Positions 9,501 through 16,731 of a stretch of 64,000 nt of DNA are shown here, one piece after another. Position numbers and translations under genes: made by a program. Position 1 is the stretch's first letter; each line of letters starts with the position of its first letter. The stretch is from Actinomadura sp. NBRC 104412 (GTDB lineage Bacteria; Actinomycetota; Actinomycetes; Streptosporangiales; Streptosporangiaceae): NCBI RefSeq assembly GCF_030269515.1, contig NZ_BSTM01000030.1, positions 21,270 through 85,269 on the forward strand, written 5' to 3'. The notes beneath the pieces were generated by a model that worked only from the letters and a program-made list of their open reading frames with translations, was not told where the DNA came from and searched no databases.

Positions 9501-9794
9501 GCCGGGAGCATCGCCGCCGGTCCCGGCGGCTCCCCGCCCGGCAACGGGACCGGCCGAAGGGCCGGCCGAGGGATTGCCGATCCCTTCCCGTGCCGGGGCG
9601 CCGAGCGGGTTGGCGGGGACGTCCGGGCGGCCGCTCCCGGTGCCCTGAGGCGGGCCGGGCGCCGCCTCGGCCGGTGGGGTCCTGTCCGCCGTACCGGAGT
9701 CCTGGTCGGCGATGAACGCCGAGGCGCGTCGGCGGGTCAGCCGTGACGCCGCAGCTCGCGGATCGGACCCGGCAGCGCCGTCCGCTTCGTTCAT
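6507..9794 (-). CDS. VirB1-like membrane-anchored wall hydrolase with NlpC/P60 domain
   Basis: This 1095-residue protein would open the cell wall for the transfer channel. The first 180 residues are Pro/Ala/Gly rich and likely cytoplasmic, and a membrane segment follows at about 235-260 (MVLAVTLPLLLPLLCVMLIA). A degenerate lytic-transglycosylase-like region begins near 305, where the usual catalytic Glu position reads AAAQTTFGRY with Gln. A Pro-Thr/Ser-Thr spacer runs from about 350 to 395. A long middle region leads to a C-terminal NlpC/P60 peptidase domain (about 980-1095) with the nucleophile in DCSSF and the His in HPGHVAM. Acidic DDQESGPN repeats lie before it. It converges with the channel gene. 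A GAGGTGG ribosome site precedes the ATG at 9794. Confidence 0.82.
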   Translation of the reverse strand: MNEADGAAGSDPRAAASRLTRRRASAFIADQDSGTADRTPPAEAAPGPPQGTGSGRPDVPANPLGAPAREGIGNPSAGPSAGPVAGRGAAGTGGDAPGASAGLPGAAGPAGAGGSASAAGSAGRPGFVPPEGDTLKDKAGHLAGQALDEGARQGAASAGVPPPVYDAAKRLLNTKAGRALLDRSVAGRLLPKSVKDGFFKSGGGKGGSGGSADDETGGSGAASGSGRYAMVLAVTLPLLLPLLCVMLIATLVLGTQASFDATPSQPPAESDEAVAEYFPPGWQQMLKHAAERAEAGAPVHAAVPWTILAGLAAAQTTFGRYSPYDAIDRDPGRSVKEILTGGGTEGRPAPESTAPSTPTPTPTSTSTSTPTPTPTSTPTSTPTSTPTSTPTSTPTSTTTSPAVAPTTATMTPTVRRAAATGSPSGTPSRADAGGCVVDAPSPPIGGKGTEGSGPYLLGPAAAAEMRRAGLDPQNPCEASVYVARKLSATARKMADDPSNPYKMPAESEGRQERAREYWAKVIAASGLFTEPGGAADDDAECSVPRPDDPDKPWSISFKVISIWSCAGARSAELHLVTGGRYADGSVEFEVEPDRSAAIKLLVDEALAVSYAAGGWETRRCDDGADGRQGVFPMTKQEAAAARVTDRCDVDANIAGAARLVLGDEAVPPRSRAAGLGPFQPMAGGWQRLSIAMGDDLGLFSKVGPSRNYTESEACTAVMIAYLRAIAPHAAEFAALREVPTASELRRTWDPKLTALRGAHGITAPESDPACAVGSWARGFNAALAEHATELAGADPAGGPNLVGLGNYYQGKEDAIRPTEPVPGKDTLVIPRLAVRPLEDVGAPIAPDATEAWSRAGTGEGVNLPAAQRAVDFAWFFGGVIDPFDSAGERIGTLLNDDPDGSGPNDDQESGPNDDQESGPKDDPKGSGPPAPKQKEVGPDGCPTKAPPNTLRQGAAKIGIAKLCADAVAKARTPEAAKAIIWALSHLGMKYSQAHRNDPGYADCSSFVSRAYRDAIPGLYTGNAPTTHTLRRLSWMRQISLGRAKPGDLVEPHPGHVAMQLAGGYKVHTNRPGDVAHVTRAYSSATWVGWVDPSKV
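8603..8730. repeat. 12-bp tandem repeats coding a Thr-Pro/Ser spacer
   Basis: Repeats of GTGGACGTCGGC and its variants run about ten times through this stretch and encode the PTSTPT-type spacer of the minus-strand hydrolase. The short perfect units make length variation by slippage likely. Confidence 0.85.
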
Positions 9795-9887
9795 CCGCCA
9801 CCTCGCGAAGGTCTCAAGGTCGGAACCGGCCAGTCGGACGCGGACCGGGGATGTCGTTGCGTCGTGACGGGACGCCCGGCGGGGGTC

Positions 9888-10559
9888 TCAGGGCCGCCCG
9901 GTCTCCTGCGGCGTTCGCGAGACCACAAAGCCGGACCGGTCGCGTTCGACGTCGATCGCGACGCGATAGGGCGGCTCCGCCGGGCCGTGTGTGATCGTCG
10001 CGCTGAACCTGTGCAGGCCGGGGCCGGTCACCGCGGGGTCCTCGACGGTGACGGTCCCGATGACGGAGCCCTCCGGCGTCTTGACCACCCCGCCGGCGTC
10101 GCCGCGCACCGGTACCCCGGTCCAGTCACCGGTCGCCGCAGCGCGGGCGGCGGCCAGCGCCAGGTTCCAGGCGCCCACGGGGATGGTCGCCATACCGCCC
10201 CCGGTCCGGGGCACTCGCACCGGTGCGGTCGCCCCGAAGTCCCCGTGCGAGGGAACCCGTGGGGCCTGCGAAGGGCCGGGAGGAGCGTCCGCCCCCGCTG
10301 CCTCGGGGGACGCCGCTTCCCGCGTCGGAGCCACCCGGTGAGGGTTCACGGGCTGGATCGTGTAGCGAACGGCCCCGGTACTGGCGGTGGCGCCACCCGA
10401 TCCACCACGGGCGGCCAGCCCGCTCACCACGAGAGCGACCACGACGCCGACGAGGCCCGCCCAGATGGCCAGCGTCCACCACTCGGGCAGTTCCACCGCC
10501 TCCCACGGGCGCCGGCGGCGTTTGAAACCGGCTCGCACGTGGTCCGTCATCTTCGGCAT
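9888..10559 (-). CDS. Single-pass membrane protein of the transfer locus
   Basis: This 223-residue protein has a basic N-terminus (FKRRRRPWE), one membrane segment at about 30-50 (LAIWAGLVGVVVALVVSGL) and a long extracytoplasmic Pro/Ala-rich stretch leading to a small C-terminal beta-rich domain (about 115-220). The function is not recognised, but the layout resembles accessory VirB8/TcpC-type or pilus-associated subunits. The start is taken at the ATG at 10559 because the promoter TTGCCT-N17-ACGGTC ends so that transcription would begin on that ATG, giving a leaderless message; an alternative ATG lies at 10550. It is transcribed divergently from the gene at 10638. Confidence 0.7.
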   Translation of the reverse strand: MPKMTDHVRAGFKRRRRPWEAVELPEWWTLAIWAGLVGVVVALVVSGLAARGGSGGATASTGAVRYTIQPVNPHRVAPTREAASPEAAGADAPPGPSQAPRVPSHGDFGATAPVRVPRTGGGMATIPVGAWNLALAAARAAATGDWTGVPVRGDAGGVVKTPEGSVIGTVTVEDPAVTGPGLHRFSATITHGPAEPPYRVAIDVERDRSGFVVSRTPQETGRP

Positions 10560-10565
10560 GTATCG

Positions 10566-10594
10566 GACCGTCTGTGGTGACGCCGAAAAGGCAA
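10566..10594 (-). promoter_or_regulatory. Element promoter, leaderless, for the gene at 9888-10559
   Basis: Minus-strand TTGCCT (10594-10589), exactly 17 bases, then ACGGTC (10571-10566). If ACGGTC is the -10 element the start point falls on the ATG at 10559. It stands back to back with the promoter of the plus-strand gene, with 9 bases between. Confidence 0.72.
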
Positions 10595-10603
10595 CTCCGG
10601 CTG

Positions 10604-10632
10604 TGGCCAGGGTCCGGTGAGCGCGGACGGTC
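10604..10632 (+). promoter_or_regulatory. Element promoter, leaderless, for the gene at 10638
   Basis: TGGCCA (10604-10609), exactly 17 bases, then ACGGTC (10627-10632). The predicted start point is 10639, one base from the ATG at 10638. This favours that ATG over the GTG at 10617. Confidence 0.7.
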
Positions 10633-10637
10633 CCGGC

Positions 10638-11216
10638 ATGAGCGCCGAAGACGAAGTGCGCGGCCCGACGATGCTGGCCGCGACCAACATGCTCAAGCCG
10701 CCGCCACCCGTGATCGGCGGCATCACCAAGGAAGTCACGCTGCCGCGAACCGTCAGGCTGACCACCCTCGTCGTTGTCACGGCCGGCGCGACGCTGGGAT
10801 TCCTCGGGACCGTCTTCATCTTCGGGCCGGGACTCCGGGCGTTGATCTACGGCCCGATGCTGGGCGGCGCGGCCGGGTGGGCGGCGGCCAACTTCTCGCC
10901 GCTGCCCGGCGAGTCGCTGACCCGATGGCTGGGTCTGCGGCTCAGCACCGCCAGGACGCGCGGTCCGGTGGTCGACGGGCGCCCGGTCCGCCTGTACGTG
11001 GGGATCGCGCCCCTGCTCAGGACCGCCGCGGGGACGGTCCGGATGCTGCCCGGTGGGGTCCCTGTCGACGCCGTCGACTGGGACTCACGGGGATACCCTC
11101 TGCGCTCGGTACCGCGCGCCGGACGGCGGCGTGGCCGCTACCGGCTGAGACGACGACCGAAGGCATCCGGCTCCGGCCGCGGGAGGCGCCGCGGCACCCG
11201 GGGCCGGCGTGGCTGA
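10638..11216 (+). CDS. Small membrane protein of the transfer locus (PrgI/TcpE-like position)
   Basis: This 192-residue protein has two membrane segments close together at about 45-90 (LTTLVVVTAGATLGFLGTV and LRALIYGPMLGGAAGWAAA), then a hydrophilic region with a very basic tail rich in Arg and Gly. Two neighbouring helices in a small protein of a T4SS locus fit the PrgI/TcpE-type subunit that sits beside VirB4, but no diagnostic motif is seen. A GTG at 10617 would add seven residues; the ATG at 10638 is preferred because the upstream promoter predicts a leaderless transcript. The basic tail may contact nucleic acid or lipid. Confidence 0.7.
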   Translation: MSAEDEVRGPTMLAATNMLKPPPPVIGGITKEVTLPRTVRLTTLVVVTAGATLGFLGTVFIFGPGLRALIYGPMLGGAAGWAAANFSPLPGESLTRWLGLRLSTARTRGPVVDGRPVRLYVGIAPLLRTAAGTVRMLPGGVPVDAVDWDSRGYPLRSVPRAGRRRGRYRLRRRPKASGSGRGRRRGTRGRRG

Positions 11217-11226
11217 GCGCCCTCGC

Positions 11227-11255
11227 TTGCCGATGGGCGTGACGACCGGACGGTC
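11227..11255 (+). promoter_or_regulatory. Element promoter of the TcpC-like gene
   Basis: TTGCCG (11227-11232), 17 bases, ACGGTC (11250-11255): the perfect consensus of the cassette promoters, on the opposite strand. The predicted 30-nt leader (11262-11291) has one small hairpin with arms CCGC/GCGG, then ACAAACCAGGAG before the ATG, the same start context as the seven cassettes. Confidence 0.8.
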
Positions 11256-11291
11256 CCGCCGACGAGCGGAGTACAAACCAGGAGCCGGAGC

Positions 11292-12545
11292 ATGCCGGAA
11301 CCATCGCCCACCCGTTTCACCATGGTCCCCGCCAGGCGTTCGAACGAGCCGACGGCCCGCAGGCGCGCCAGGCGGATCCTTTATGTGCTGTACCTGGCGG
11401 CCGCCCTCAGCGTGGCCGCGACGGCCATCTCCGTGGCGAACGGACGTTCCGGCCGCGAGGCGCCTCCGGCGGAGCCCGAGGGCCGGAGCCTGGCGCACGC
11501 GGCGGCGATGAGCTACCTGTCGGGGGGTACGCTGAACGTCCCGCACGCCGCCTCGTTCGACCCCGAGCAGGCCGCGCCTCCGGCGACCGGCCGCGCCGAG
11601 GACGAGGGTGGCCCTCCGCTCCCCTACCGGTCACTGAGCTGGGTGGGCTTCACACCTCAGCACTTCGGATCGAAAGAGCTCGGCTTCACCGACTTCGAGA
11701 TCCATCATTTCCTGGTCATGCTGCCGGCGCCGGGGGAGCCGGACCAGGATGGGAACGAGGCCGGCACCGAGCCGGCCCCCACCGCTTCCCCCCGGGAGCG
11801 GCCGGGCACCAGGGCCCCGCGGGGGGCCACTCCGAGCGCCTCGCCCAGCAGATCGGCTGACGGCTCGCCCACCACCTCCCCCAGCGCCACGCCCAGTGCC
11901 ACGCCCAGCGGCTCCCCCAGCGGCTCCCCGAGCGCCACGCCCAGCGGCTCCCCGAGCGCCTCACCGACTCCGGGCGCGGGCCCGCAGGTCCTGCGACTCG
12001 ACGTTCCCGTGCTGCTCAGCGCTCAGGGCCCGCGGCTGGCCGCCGCACCCGCCTTCTCGGCCCGCGGCGACCAGCCGGGCCAGGCGGTCGGCCAGGGCGA
12101 TTACACCGGCTATCGCGACCTGGTCACCCCGGTTGGCGACCGGGTGAAGGAGCAGGTCGGGCGGTGGGCGCACGCCTATGTGACCGGCGACTCGGCGGCG
12201 CTGCTGGCGCTCACCGGTGATCAGAACGCCGACCATCGCTACGTGGGGCTGTCCGGTTTCACCCTGCCCGACTCGGCCCGGTCCGTTCAGGTGCTGTCGG
12301 CGATCCGGGCGTCCGGTGGACGGCTCATCGTCCGGGTGCGCGTCCTGCTGGCCAGGGCGCCGCAGGCCGGAACGGCGCCCGAAGAGCCGCCGGAGGGCGC
12401 CACGGCCGCAAGGTTCACCGTGCACGCCGATTTCGACCTGCTCGTCGGGGCTCCGGAGGGAGTGCGGCCGCCCGTCCTTGCCTGGGGACCGGCCGGTTCC
12501 GCCGCCGGGCTGGAGCCGTTCTCCAACGCTTACACCACCCGATAA
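11292..12545 (+). CDS. TcpC/VirB8-like conjugation protein
   Basis: This 417-residue protein has a basic cytoplasmic start (ARRRARR), one membrane segment at about 33-52 (LYVLYLAAALSVAATAISV) and an extracellular part. A spacer of Ser-Pro-Ala-Thr repeats (about 185-230) separates an N-terminal from a C-terminal NTF2-like domain. The segment starting VKEQVGRWAHAYVTGD and the following sheet-rich region match the pattern of TcpC, the VirB8-like scaffold of Gram-positive conjugation systems. AGGAG stands 12 bases before the ATG. It begins a tight operon with the small membrane protein and the coupling ATPase downstream. Confidence 0.8.
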   Translation: MPEPSPTRFTMVPARRSNEPTARRRARRILYVLYLAAALSVAATAISVANGRSGREAPPAEPEGRSLAHAAAMSYLSGGTLNVPHAASFDPEQAAPPATGRAEDEGGPPLPYRSLSWVGFTPQHFGSKELGFTDFEIHHFLVMLPAPGEPDQDGNEAGTEPAPTASPRERPGTRAPRGATPSASPSRSADGSPTTSPSATPSATPSGSPSGSPSATPSGSPSASPTPGAGPQVLRLDVPVLLSAQGPRLAAAPAFSARGDQPGQAVGQGDYTGYRDLVTPVGDRVKEQVGRWAHAYVTGDSAALLALTGDQNADHRYVGLSGFTLPDSARSVQVLSAIRASGGRLIVRVRVLLARAPQAGTAPEEPPEGATAARFTVHADFDLLVGAPEGVRPPVLAWGPAGSAAGLEPFSNAYTTR

Positions 12546-12566
12546 CCCGAACACGGAGAAGCCGAG

Positions 12567-12935
12567 ATGAGAATCACCATGCTGTTGGTAGCGGTACCTC
12601 CTGAGGGCGCCGAAGACGGTGCCACCAATTTCCTTGAATCCACGCTTGGCAAGGGCATCGCGGCCGGGTGCGGCGCGGTCGCCGTCATCGTCGGCCTCAT
12701 CTGCATTCTTACGCTGGTCAGGCACGTTTCCGCCGGGAGGGCCGGGGAGGGATTCAAGAAGCTGTTGTTCGGCCTGACCGTCTGCGGTTTGCTGTTCAAC
12801 CTGGACTTCACCGTGGAGGGCTCGAAATTCATGGGCGCCGTGGCCGGCGCGGTCTTCGAGAGCGTCACCTCGGCCACCGGCCTCGGCGGAGACGACAACG
12901 ACGAAGACGGCACCGGCGGAGACGGCACCGACTGA
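12567..12935 (+). CDS. Small two-helix T4SS membrane subunit
   Basis: This 122-residue protein has a mostly hydrophobic centre: one segment at about 30-52 (IAAGCGAVAVIVGLICILTL), a basic loop (RHVSAGRAGEGFKK) and a second segment at about 65-78, followed by an acidic tail rich in Asp and Gly. Size, two-helix topology and position between the TcpC-like and coupling-ATPase genes fit a TcpD/VirB2-VirB3-type component. It starts 21 bases after the TcpC stop with GGAG nearby and ends 9 bases before the next ATG. Confidence 0.75.
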   Translation: MRITMLLVAVPPEGAEDGATNFLESTLGKGIAAGCGAVAVIVGLICILTLVRHVSAGRAGEGFKKLLFGLTVCGLLFNLDFTVEGSKFMGAVAGAVFESVTSATGLGGDDNDEDGTGGDGTD

Positions 12936-12944
12936 GGACCGCAG

Positions 12945-14834
12945 ATGGTGGACTTCGGCGAGCCGATCCGCGGACGCGAGGAACCGGGCGTCGGCTATGT
13001 CGGCGCGGCCTTGATCACGCTGGCGCTGGCGCTGGCGCTACTGCTGACGCTGCTGGCCGCCTGCGCGATCGTGCTCTTCCTGCTGCTGCGCCGCGTCCTC
13101 CGCCGCCGGGACTGGGTCATCCTGCTGGTGGCCGGGCTGGTCGGGTTCTGCTGGCGGCTGCACGAGAACACGCTGGCTTACGGCCACTGGCTGATGAGCT
13201 TCGCCGGCGTCGGCGTCGGGCACCCCGCCCGGGTGCCGGCCACCGCGGTGCTCTGCGTGGCGGTCGCGCTGGCGGGATGCGCCGGCCTGGTCCCCCGCTC
13301 CGCCCAAGCCCCCACGTTCGGGGCGGTGATGCGGTGCAAGAAGGCGGTTCAGGACGTGCTGGACGGCACGTGGCTACGCCGCCTGGAGATGACCGAGGAC
13401 CCGATCACCCCTCGCAGGGGCCGGCGCGAAAGGCTCCGGCGGCAGGTGTCCCGCCGGATCACCCTGGCGGACATCCCCGCCGTGCGCGGCCCGCACGCGA
13501 CGCAGAAGGCGCGCGCCACCGCCCTGGCGGACAAGTCCATCCCGCTCGGGCTCGGCGGCAGGAAGCGGCCCGTGTGGCTGAGCACCGGCGAGCTGGGCAT
13601 GCACGGCTGCGTGGTCGGCTCCACCGGGAGCGGCAAGACCGTCACCCTGATCTGGCTCATCGGCGCGGCGGCCGACCTCGGATACGACGTCACCGTCATC
13701 GACATGAAGGAGGACACCGAGCCCGGGGGGCTGCGGGATTTCCTGCGCGGCTACTCCCTGATGCACCAGGTGCCGCTCCAGGAGATCGCGCTGGGGGACC
13801 GTCAGTCGTCCTACTGGTTCAACGCCCTCGCCGACATGTCGGCCGACGAGGCGTTCGACACGATCATCTCGCTGGTGGAGTTCGACGACGCCTACTGGAA
13901 GGCGTTGAACCGCAAGATCCTCCAGCAGGTCGTGCAACTGTGCTACGAAGCCGCCGAGGTCGCCCCGGACCGGTTCCCCCCGCCCACCTTGCTGGAGCTG
14001 GGCAAGATCATGGAGGCCGGCCCCAGGATGCGGAACGCCGTCCGGGACCGGGTCCAGGCGATCGACACGGTCCGGCGCGCCGGCCACTGCCAGGGCCGGT
14101 ACACCAATGTGCTGGAGCCGAGCGCCGACGAGGCCAAGTCGGCGGCCGGCTTCGGCACCAAGCTGACCGGGCTCTACGACTCCGGCGCGGGCCGCGCCCT
14201 GCTGATCCCCGGGGACGGACGGCGGATGCTCGACGTCCGCGGACACGGGCTGACCTACATCGGGCTCAACTCGCTGGGTCAGCCCGACATGGCCCGCATC
14301 CTGTCCTCCTCGGCGCTGCAGCGCCTGTCGGTCTACGCCGCGCAGCGCATCCAGGGCCGCCTGCCCAAGGAGCGGCCCCGGCTGATCGTCATCGACGAGG
14401 CCAACTTCATCAACCGGGACATCGCCATGAACATGCTGGCGCGGGTCCGGTCCGCACAGTTCAGCATGGTCCTGTGCACCCAGGGGCCCACCGACTGGAT
14501 CGACAAGGACGGCGACGACTGGTCCCGCCTGACGCAGAACATCAACTGGCTGTTCGCCATGGCGCAGTCATCCCCGGAGTCGGCGGAGAAGTGCGCCGAG
14601 TTCCTCGGAATGCGCGACACCAACAAGCTCACCGAACGGGTCGACGGGTCCCCCGGTGCCAGCGAGATCCGGGCCCAGGACGACGAGAACTTCCTGGTGA
14701 CCCCGAAGGAGCTGCGGGACCTGACCATCGGCGAGGGCTATCTGCGGGTCAACAAGCCGCGGAGCAGGGTCGCGTTCGCGACCGTGCCGCTGCGTGATCA
14801 GGAGCTGCGGTTCTACGAACGGTCACCGCTGTGA
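12945..14834 (+). CDS. FtsK/HerA-type coupling ATPase (TcpA/VirD4-like)
   Basis: This 629-residue protein is the likely type IV coupling protein that brings the DNA substrate to the secretion channel. Three membrane segments occupy about 22-110. The motor domain follows, with Walker A GSTGSGKT at about residue 225 and Walker B LIVIDEANF at about 479. An LCTQGPTDW sequence (about 510) corresponds to the conserved sensor region of TraG/TcpA ATPases. Whether transfer uses single- or double-stranded DNA cannot be read here, as no relaxase is in the window. Its stop overlaps the next GTG (GTGA). Confidence 0.85.
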   Translation: MVDFGEPIRGREEPGVGYVGAALITLALALALLLTLLAACAIVLFLLLRRVLRRRDWVILLVAGLVGFCWRLHENTLAYGHWLMSFAGVGVGHPARVPATAVLCVAVALAGCAGLVPRSAQAPTFGAVMRCKKAVQDVLDGTWLRRLEMTEDPITPRRGRRERLRRQVSRRITLADIPAVRGPHATQKARATALADKSIPLGLGGRKRPVWLSTGELGMHGCVVGSTGSGKTVTLIWLIGAAADLGYDVTVIDMKEDTEPGGLRDFLRGYSLMHQVPLQEIALGDRQSSYWFNALADMSADEAFDTIISLVEFDDAYWKALNRKILQQVVQLCYEAAEVAPDRFPPPTLLELGKIMEAGPRMRNAVRDRVQAIDTVRRAGHCQGRYTNVLEPSADEAKSAAGFGTKLTGLYDSGAGRALLIPGDGRRMLDVRGHGLTYIGLNSLGQPDMARILSSSALQRLSVYAAQRIQGRLPKERPRLIVIDEANFINRDIAMNMLARVRSAQFSMVLCTQGPTDWIDKDGDDWSRLTQNINWLFAMAQSSPESAEKCAEFLGMRDTNKLTERVDGSPGASEIRAQDDENFLVTPKELRDLTIGEGYLRVNKPRSRVAFATVPLRDQELRFYERSPL

Positions 14835-15403
14835 GCGGCCCGCCCGAGCCCCGCGGCAGGCTGCGGACGGCATCGGCCGAGGTCGCGATCGTCGCCGCGC
14901 TGGGCCTCGGCCTGGCGGCGGGCTCCGCGGCCCTCATGATCCTCCAGTACGGGGCACGGGTGCGCTTCGGGACCGCCGACCTGATCGGCGGCGCCGCCGC
15001 CGGAGTCTGCGCCGCCGCGATCATCCGGGTGGTCGTGCGGCTGCATCGCCACTGGAAGCGGTCGATCGGCCGGATCACCGCCGCGGCGGCGCTGTGCGGG
15101 CTCGCCGCCGTCATCGGGGCGCTGGCGGTGTTGATCCCGCCGCACTGCCCCGGCGACATCGTCGTCACCGGCCGATGCGGGGTGCGCGAGTCGGCCGCCT
15201 GGGGTCAGGTGGCGGGCCTGGCCATGGTGCTGAACTTCTTGGTGGCCGGCCTGGCGCTGGCACTGGCACGCGGCGTCCGCGGTGTGCTGCGGGACGGCTC
15301 CGCCCAACTACTGGCCTGGGCCGCGAAACTCCCCGCTCACCGCCGGCTCAACGCACCGAGAAGATCACCAGCAGCACGGCCAGGAAGGTCACGACCGCGG
15401 TGA
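14831..15403 (+). CDS. Four-helix membrane protein of the transfer operon
   Basis: This 190-residue protein starts at a GTG that overlaps the coupling-ATPase stop, so it is translationally coupled to it. About four membrane segments are visible (15-38, 50-70, 82-105, 130-155), and the tail is basic and Arg/Pro rich. A CPGDIVVTGRC loop between helices 3 and 4 holds two Cys that could form a disulfide outside the cell. No family is recognised. The 3' end overlaps the convergent gene at 15348-15803 by 56 bases. Confidence 0.7.
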   Translation: MSGPPEPRGRLRTASAEVAIVAALGLGLAAGSAALMILQYGARVRFGTADLIGGAAAGVCAAAIIRVVVRLHRHWKRSIGRITAAAALCGLAAVIGALAVLIPPHCPGDIVVTGRCGVRESAAWGQVAGLAMVLNFLVAGLALALARGVRGVLRDGSAQLLAWAAKLPAHRRLNAPRRSPAARPGRSRPR

Positions 15404-15803
15404 CGGCTATCGGGCCCAGGTCGGGGCGGGAGGTTCGAGTGGGGAGCCCGGGCGCCGACACCGCGGGCTGAGGCGACGCGGGGGGCGAGGGGGGCGCAGG
15501 GGGCACGGACGGCGCGGGGGACGCCACCGGCTGAGGGGGCGCGGACGGTGCGGGGGCGGGAGGGCCGCCGTGGGCGGCCAAGCTGGAGGACGGGGCTGCG
15601 GGCGGGGTGACCCGCATGCCGTTCCACGTCGTCCCGGCCAAGTCCCAGCCCTCGTTGTGCCGTTCGGGTGCCGGGCGTCGCGGACGGGGGTCGGGCGGGC
15701 TCGCGTCACCCTCGTCGAGGTCGTCGACGATGATCCACGAGTTCGGCTCCCCGTAACCCGCCGCGGACCCGGTGCCGGATGCCGGCCTGTGCGCGTCGTC
15801 CAT
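15348..15803 (-). CDS. Pro-rich tail-anchored membrane protein
   Basis: This 151-residue protein has a polar N-terminus (SWIIVDDLDEGD), a long Pro/Ala/Ser spacer (about 60-120) and one C-terminal membrane segment (PIAVTAVVTFLAVLLVIFSV). The ATG at 15803 is chosen because GAGGAC lies 9-14 bases upstream and longer in-frame versions run into the sigma-factor gene. It lies just downstream of the sigma factor on the same strand. A role as membrane partner, for example an anti-sigma-like regulator, is possible, but no motif supports it. Confidence 0.6.
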   Translation of the reverse strand: MDDAHRPASGTGSAAGYGEPNSWIIVDDLDEGDASPPDPRPRRPAPERHNEGWDLAGTTWNGMRVTPPAAPSSSLAAHGGPPAPAPSAPPQPVASPAPSVPPAPPSPPASPQPAVSAPGLPTRTSRPDLGPIAVTAVVTFLAVLLVIFSVR

Positions 15804-15834
15804 CGGGCTCGTCCTCGGCTCGTCCCGCTGCGTG

Positions 15835-16731
15835 TCACACCGCGTCTTCGAGGCGCTGGTGCAGCTTGGCCAGAGCTCTGCGGTGAATCTGCCGTACGCC
15901 CTCCCGGGACAGCCCGAGCTGCTCCCCGATGACACGGAACGGCTGCTCCGGTTCGCCGTCCAAGCCGAACCGTCGCGTCAGGACATACCGTTCGCGGGAA
16001 TCGAGGGCCGGCAACCCCTCGTATCGGATGATCCCGAGCTGGAACCGCAAGAGGACCTGTTCCTCGATGGACGGGACGGCATCGGCCATCCGCTCCTCCC
16101 GGGAGTCGTCCTCTTCGTCCGGCGCGGCGCCGCCCGCGTGCAGGCTGTCGAGCCGCGGCGGCGCCAGCACCCGCCGGACCTGGGCGACCGACACCCCGGC
16201 GCGCTCGGCGATCGCGGCGAAGTCCAGGACGGCGTCCGCGCCGGCCTCCTCCAGCAGGGCGCGCTCGGCCGCGAGAATGATCGGGCGCTTCTCGAAGTCG
16301 CCCGGGTTGAGGTTCGGGTGGTCGGCGTCGCGCACCGCGCGCAGGATCTCCCGCTGGATCGGCTTGAACGCCCAGCTCGCGAACGAGCCGCGGGCGGGGT
16401 CGTAGGTCGAGATGGCCCACAGCAACCCGACCTTGCCGGCGCTCTCGAAGTCCTCACAGTGTTCATAGGACTTGGAGGTGAACAGTGCGACGTAGCGCCG
16501 CACCAGGCCGTAGTTCTCCTGCACGAGCTTCGCGGTCACCTCGTCGAGCTCGCGCTCGGCCCGGCGCAGCACCAGTTCCGGCAGCGCGCCGAACTCGCCG
16601 GTGGCGACGCGCTCGCGAAGCCGATCGATCCGCTCCAGGAGTTCCCGGCGCCGGGCGAACAACCGGGCGTTGCGGTCGTGGAACCCCGTGACGTCAGGCT
16701 GCCGGTCGGCCGGCCGGAAGATACGGTCCAT
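15835..16731 (-). CDS. Sigma-70 family transcription factor of the element
   Basis: This 298-residue RNA polymerase sigma factor has region 2 at about 68-135 (LVQENYGLVRRYVALF, then FESAGKVGLLWAISTYDP and FASWAFKPIQREI, the core-binding and -10 recognition part). A short region 3-like stretch lies at about 185-205 (AIAERAGVSVAQVRRV) and region 4 at about 240-298 (DSRERYVLTRRFGL ... IGEQLGLSREGVRQIHRRAL, the -35 helix-turn-helix). No region 1.1 is seen. GGAGGGG stands 7 bases before the ATG at 16731, which fixes the start. The neighbourhood holds ten promoters with an unusual -10 (ACGGTC), and this protein is the natural candidate to recognise them; that link is inference. Confidence 0.9.
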   Translation of the reverse strand: MDRIFRPADRQPDVTGFHDRNARLFARRRELLERIDRLRERVATGEFGALPELVLRRAERELDEVTAKLVQENYGLVRRYVALFTSKSYEHCEDFESAGKVGLLWAISTYDPARGSFASWAFKPIQREILRAVRDADHPNLNPGDFEKRPIILAAERALLEEAGADAVLDFAAIAERAGVSVAQVRRVLAPPRLDSLHAGGAAPDEEDDSREERMADAVPSIEEQVLLRFQLGIIRYEGLPALDSRERYVLTRRFGLDGEPEQPFRVIGEQLGLSREGVRQIHRRALAKLHQRLEDAV

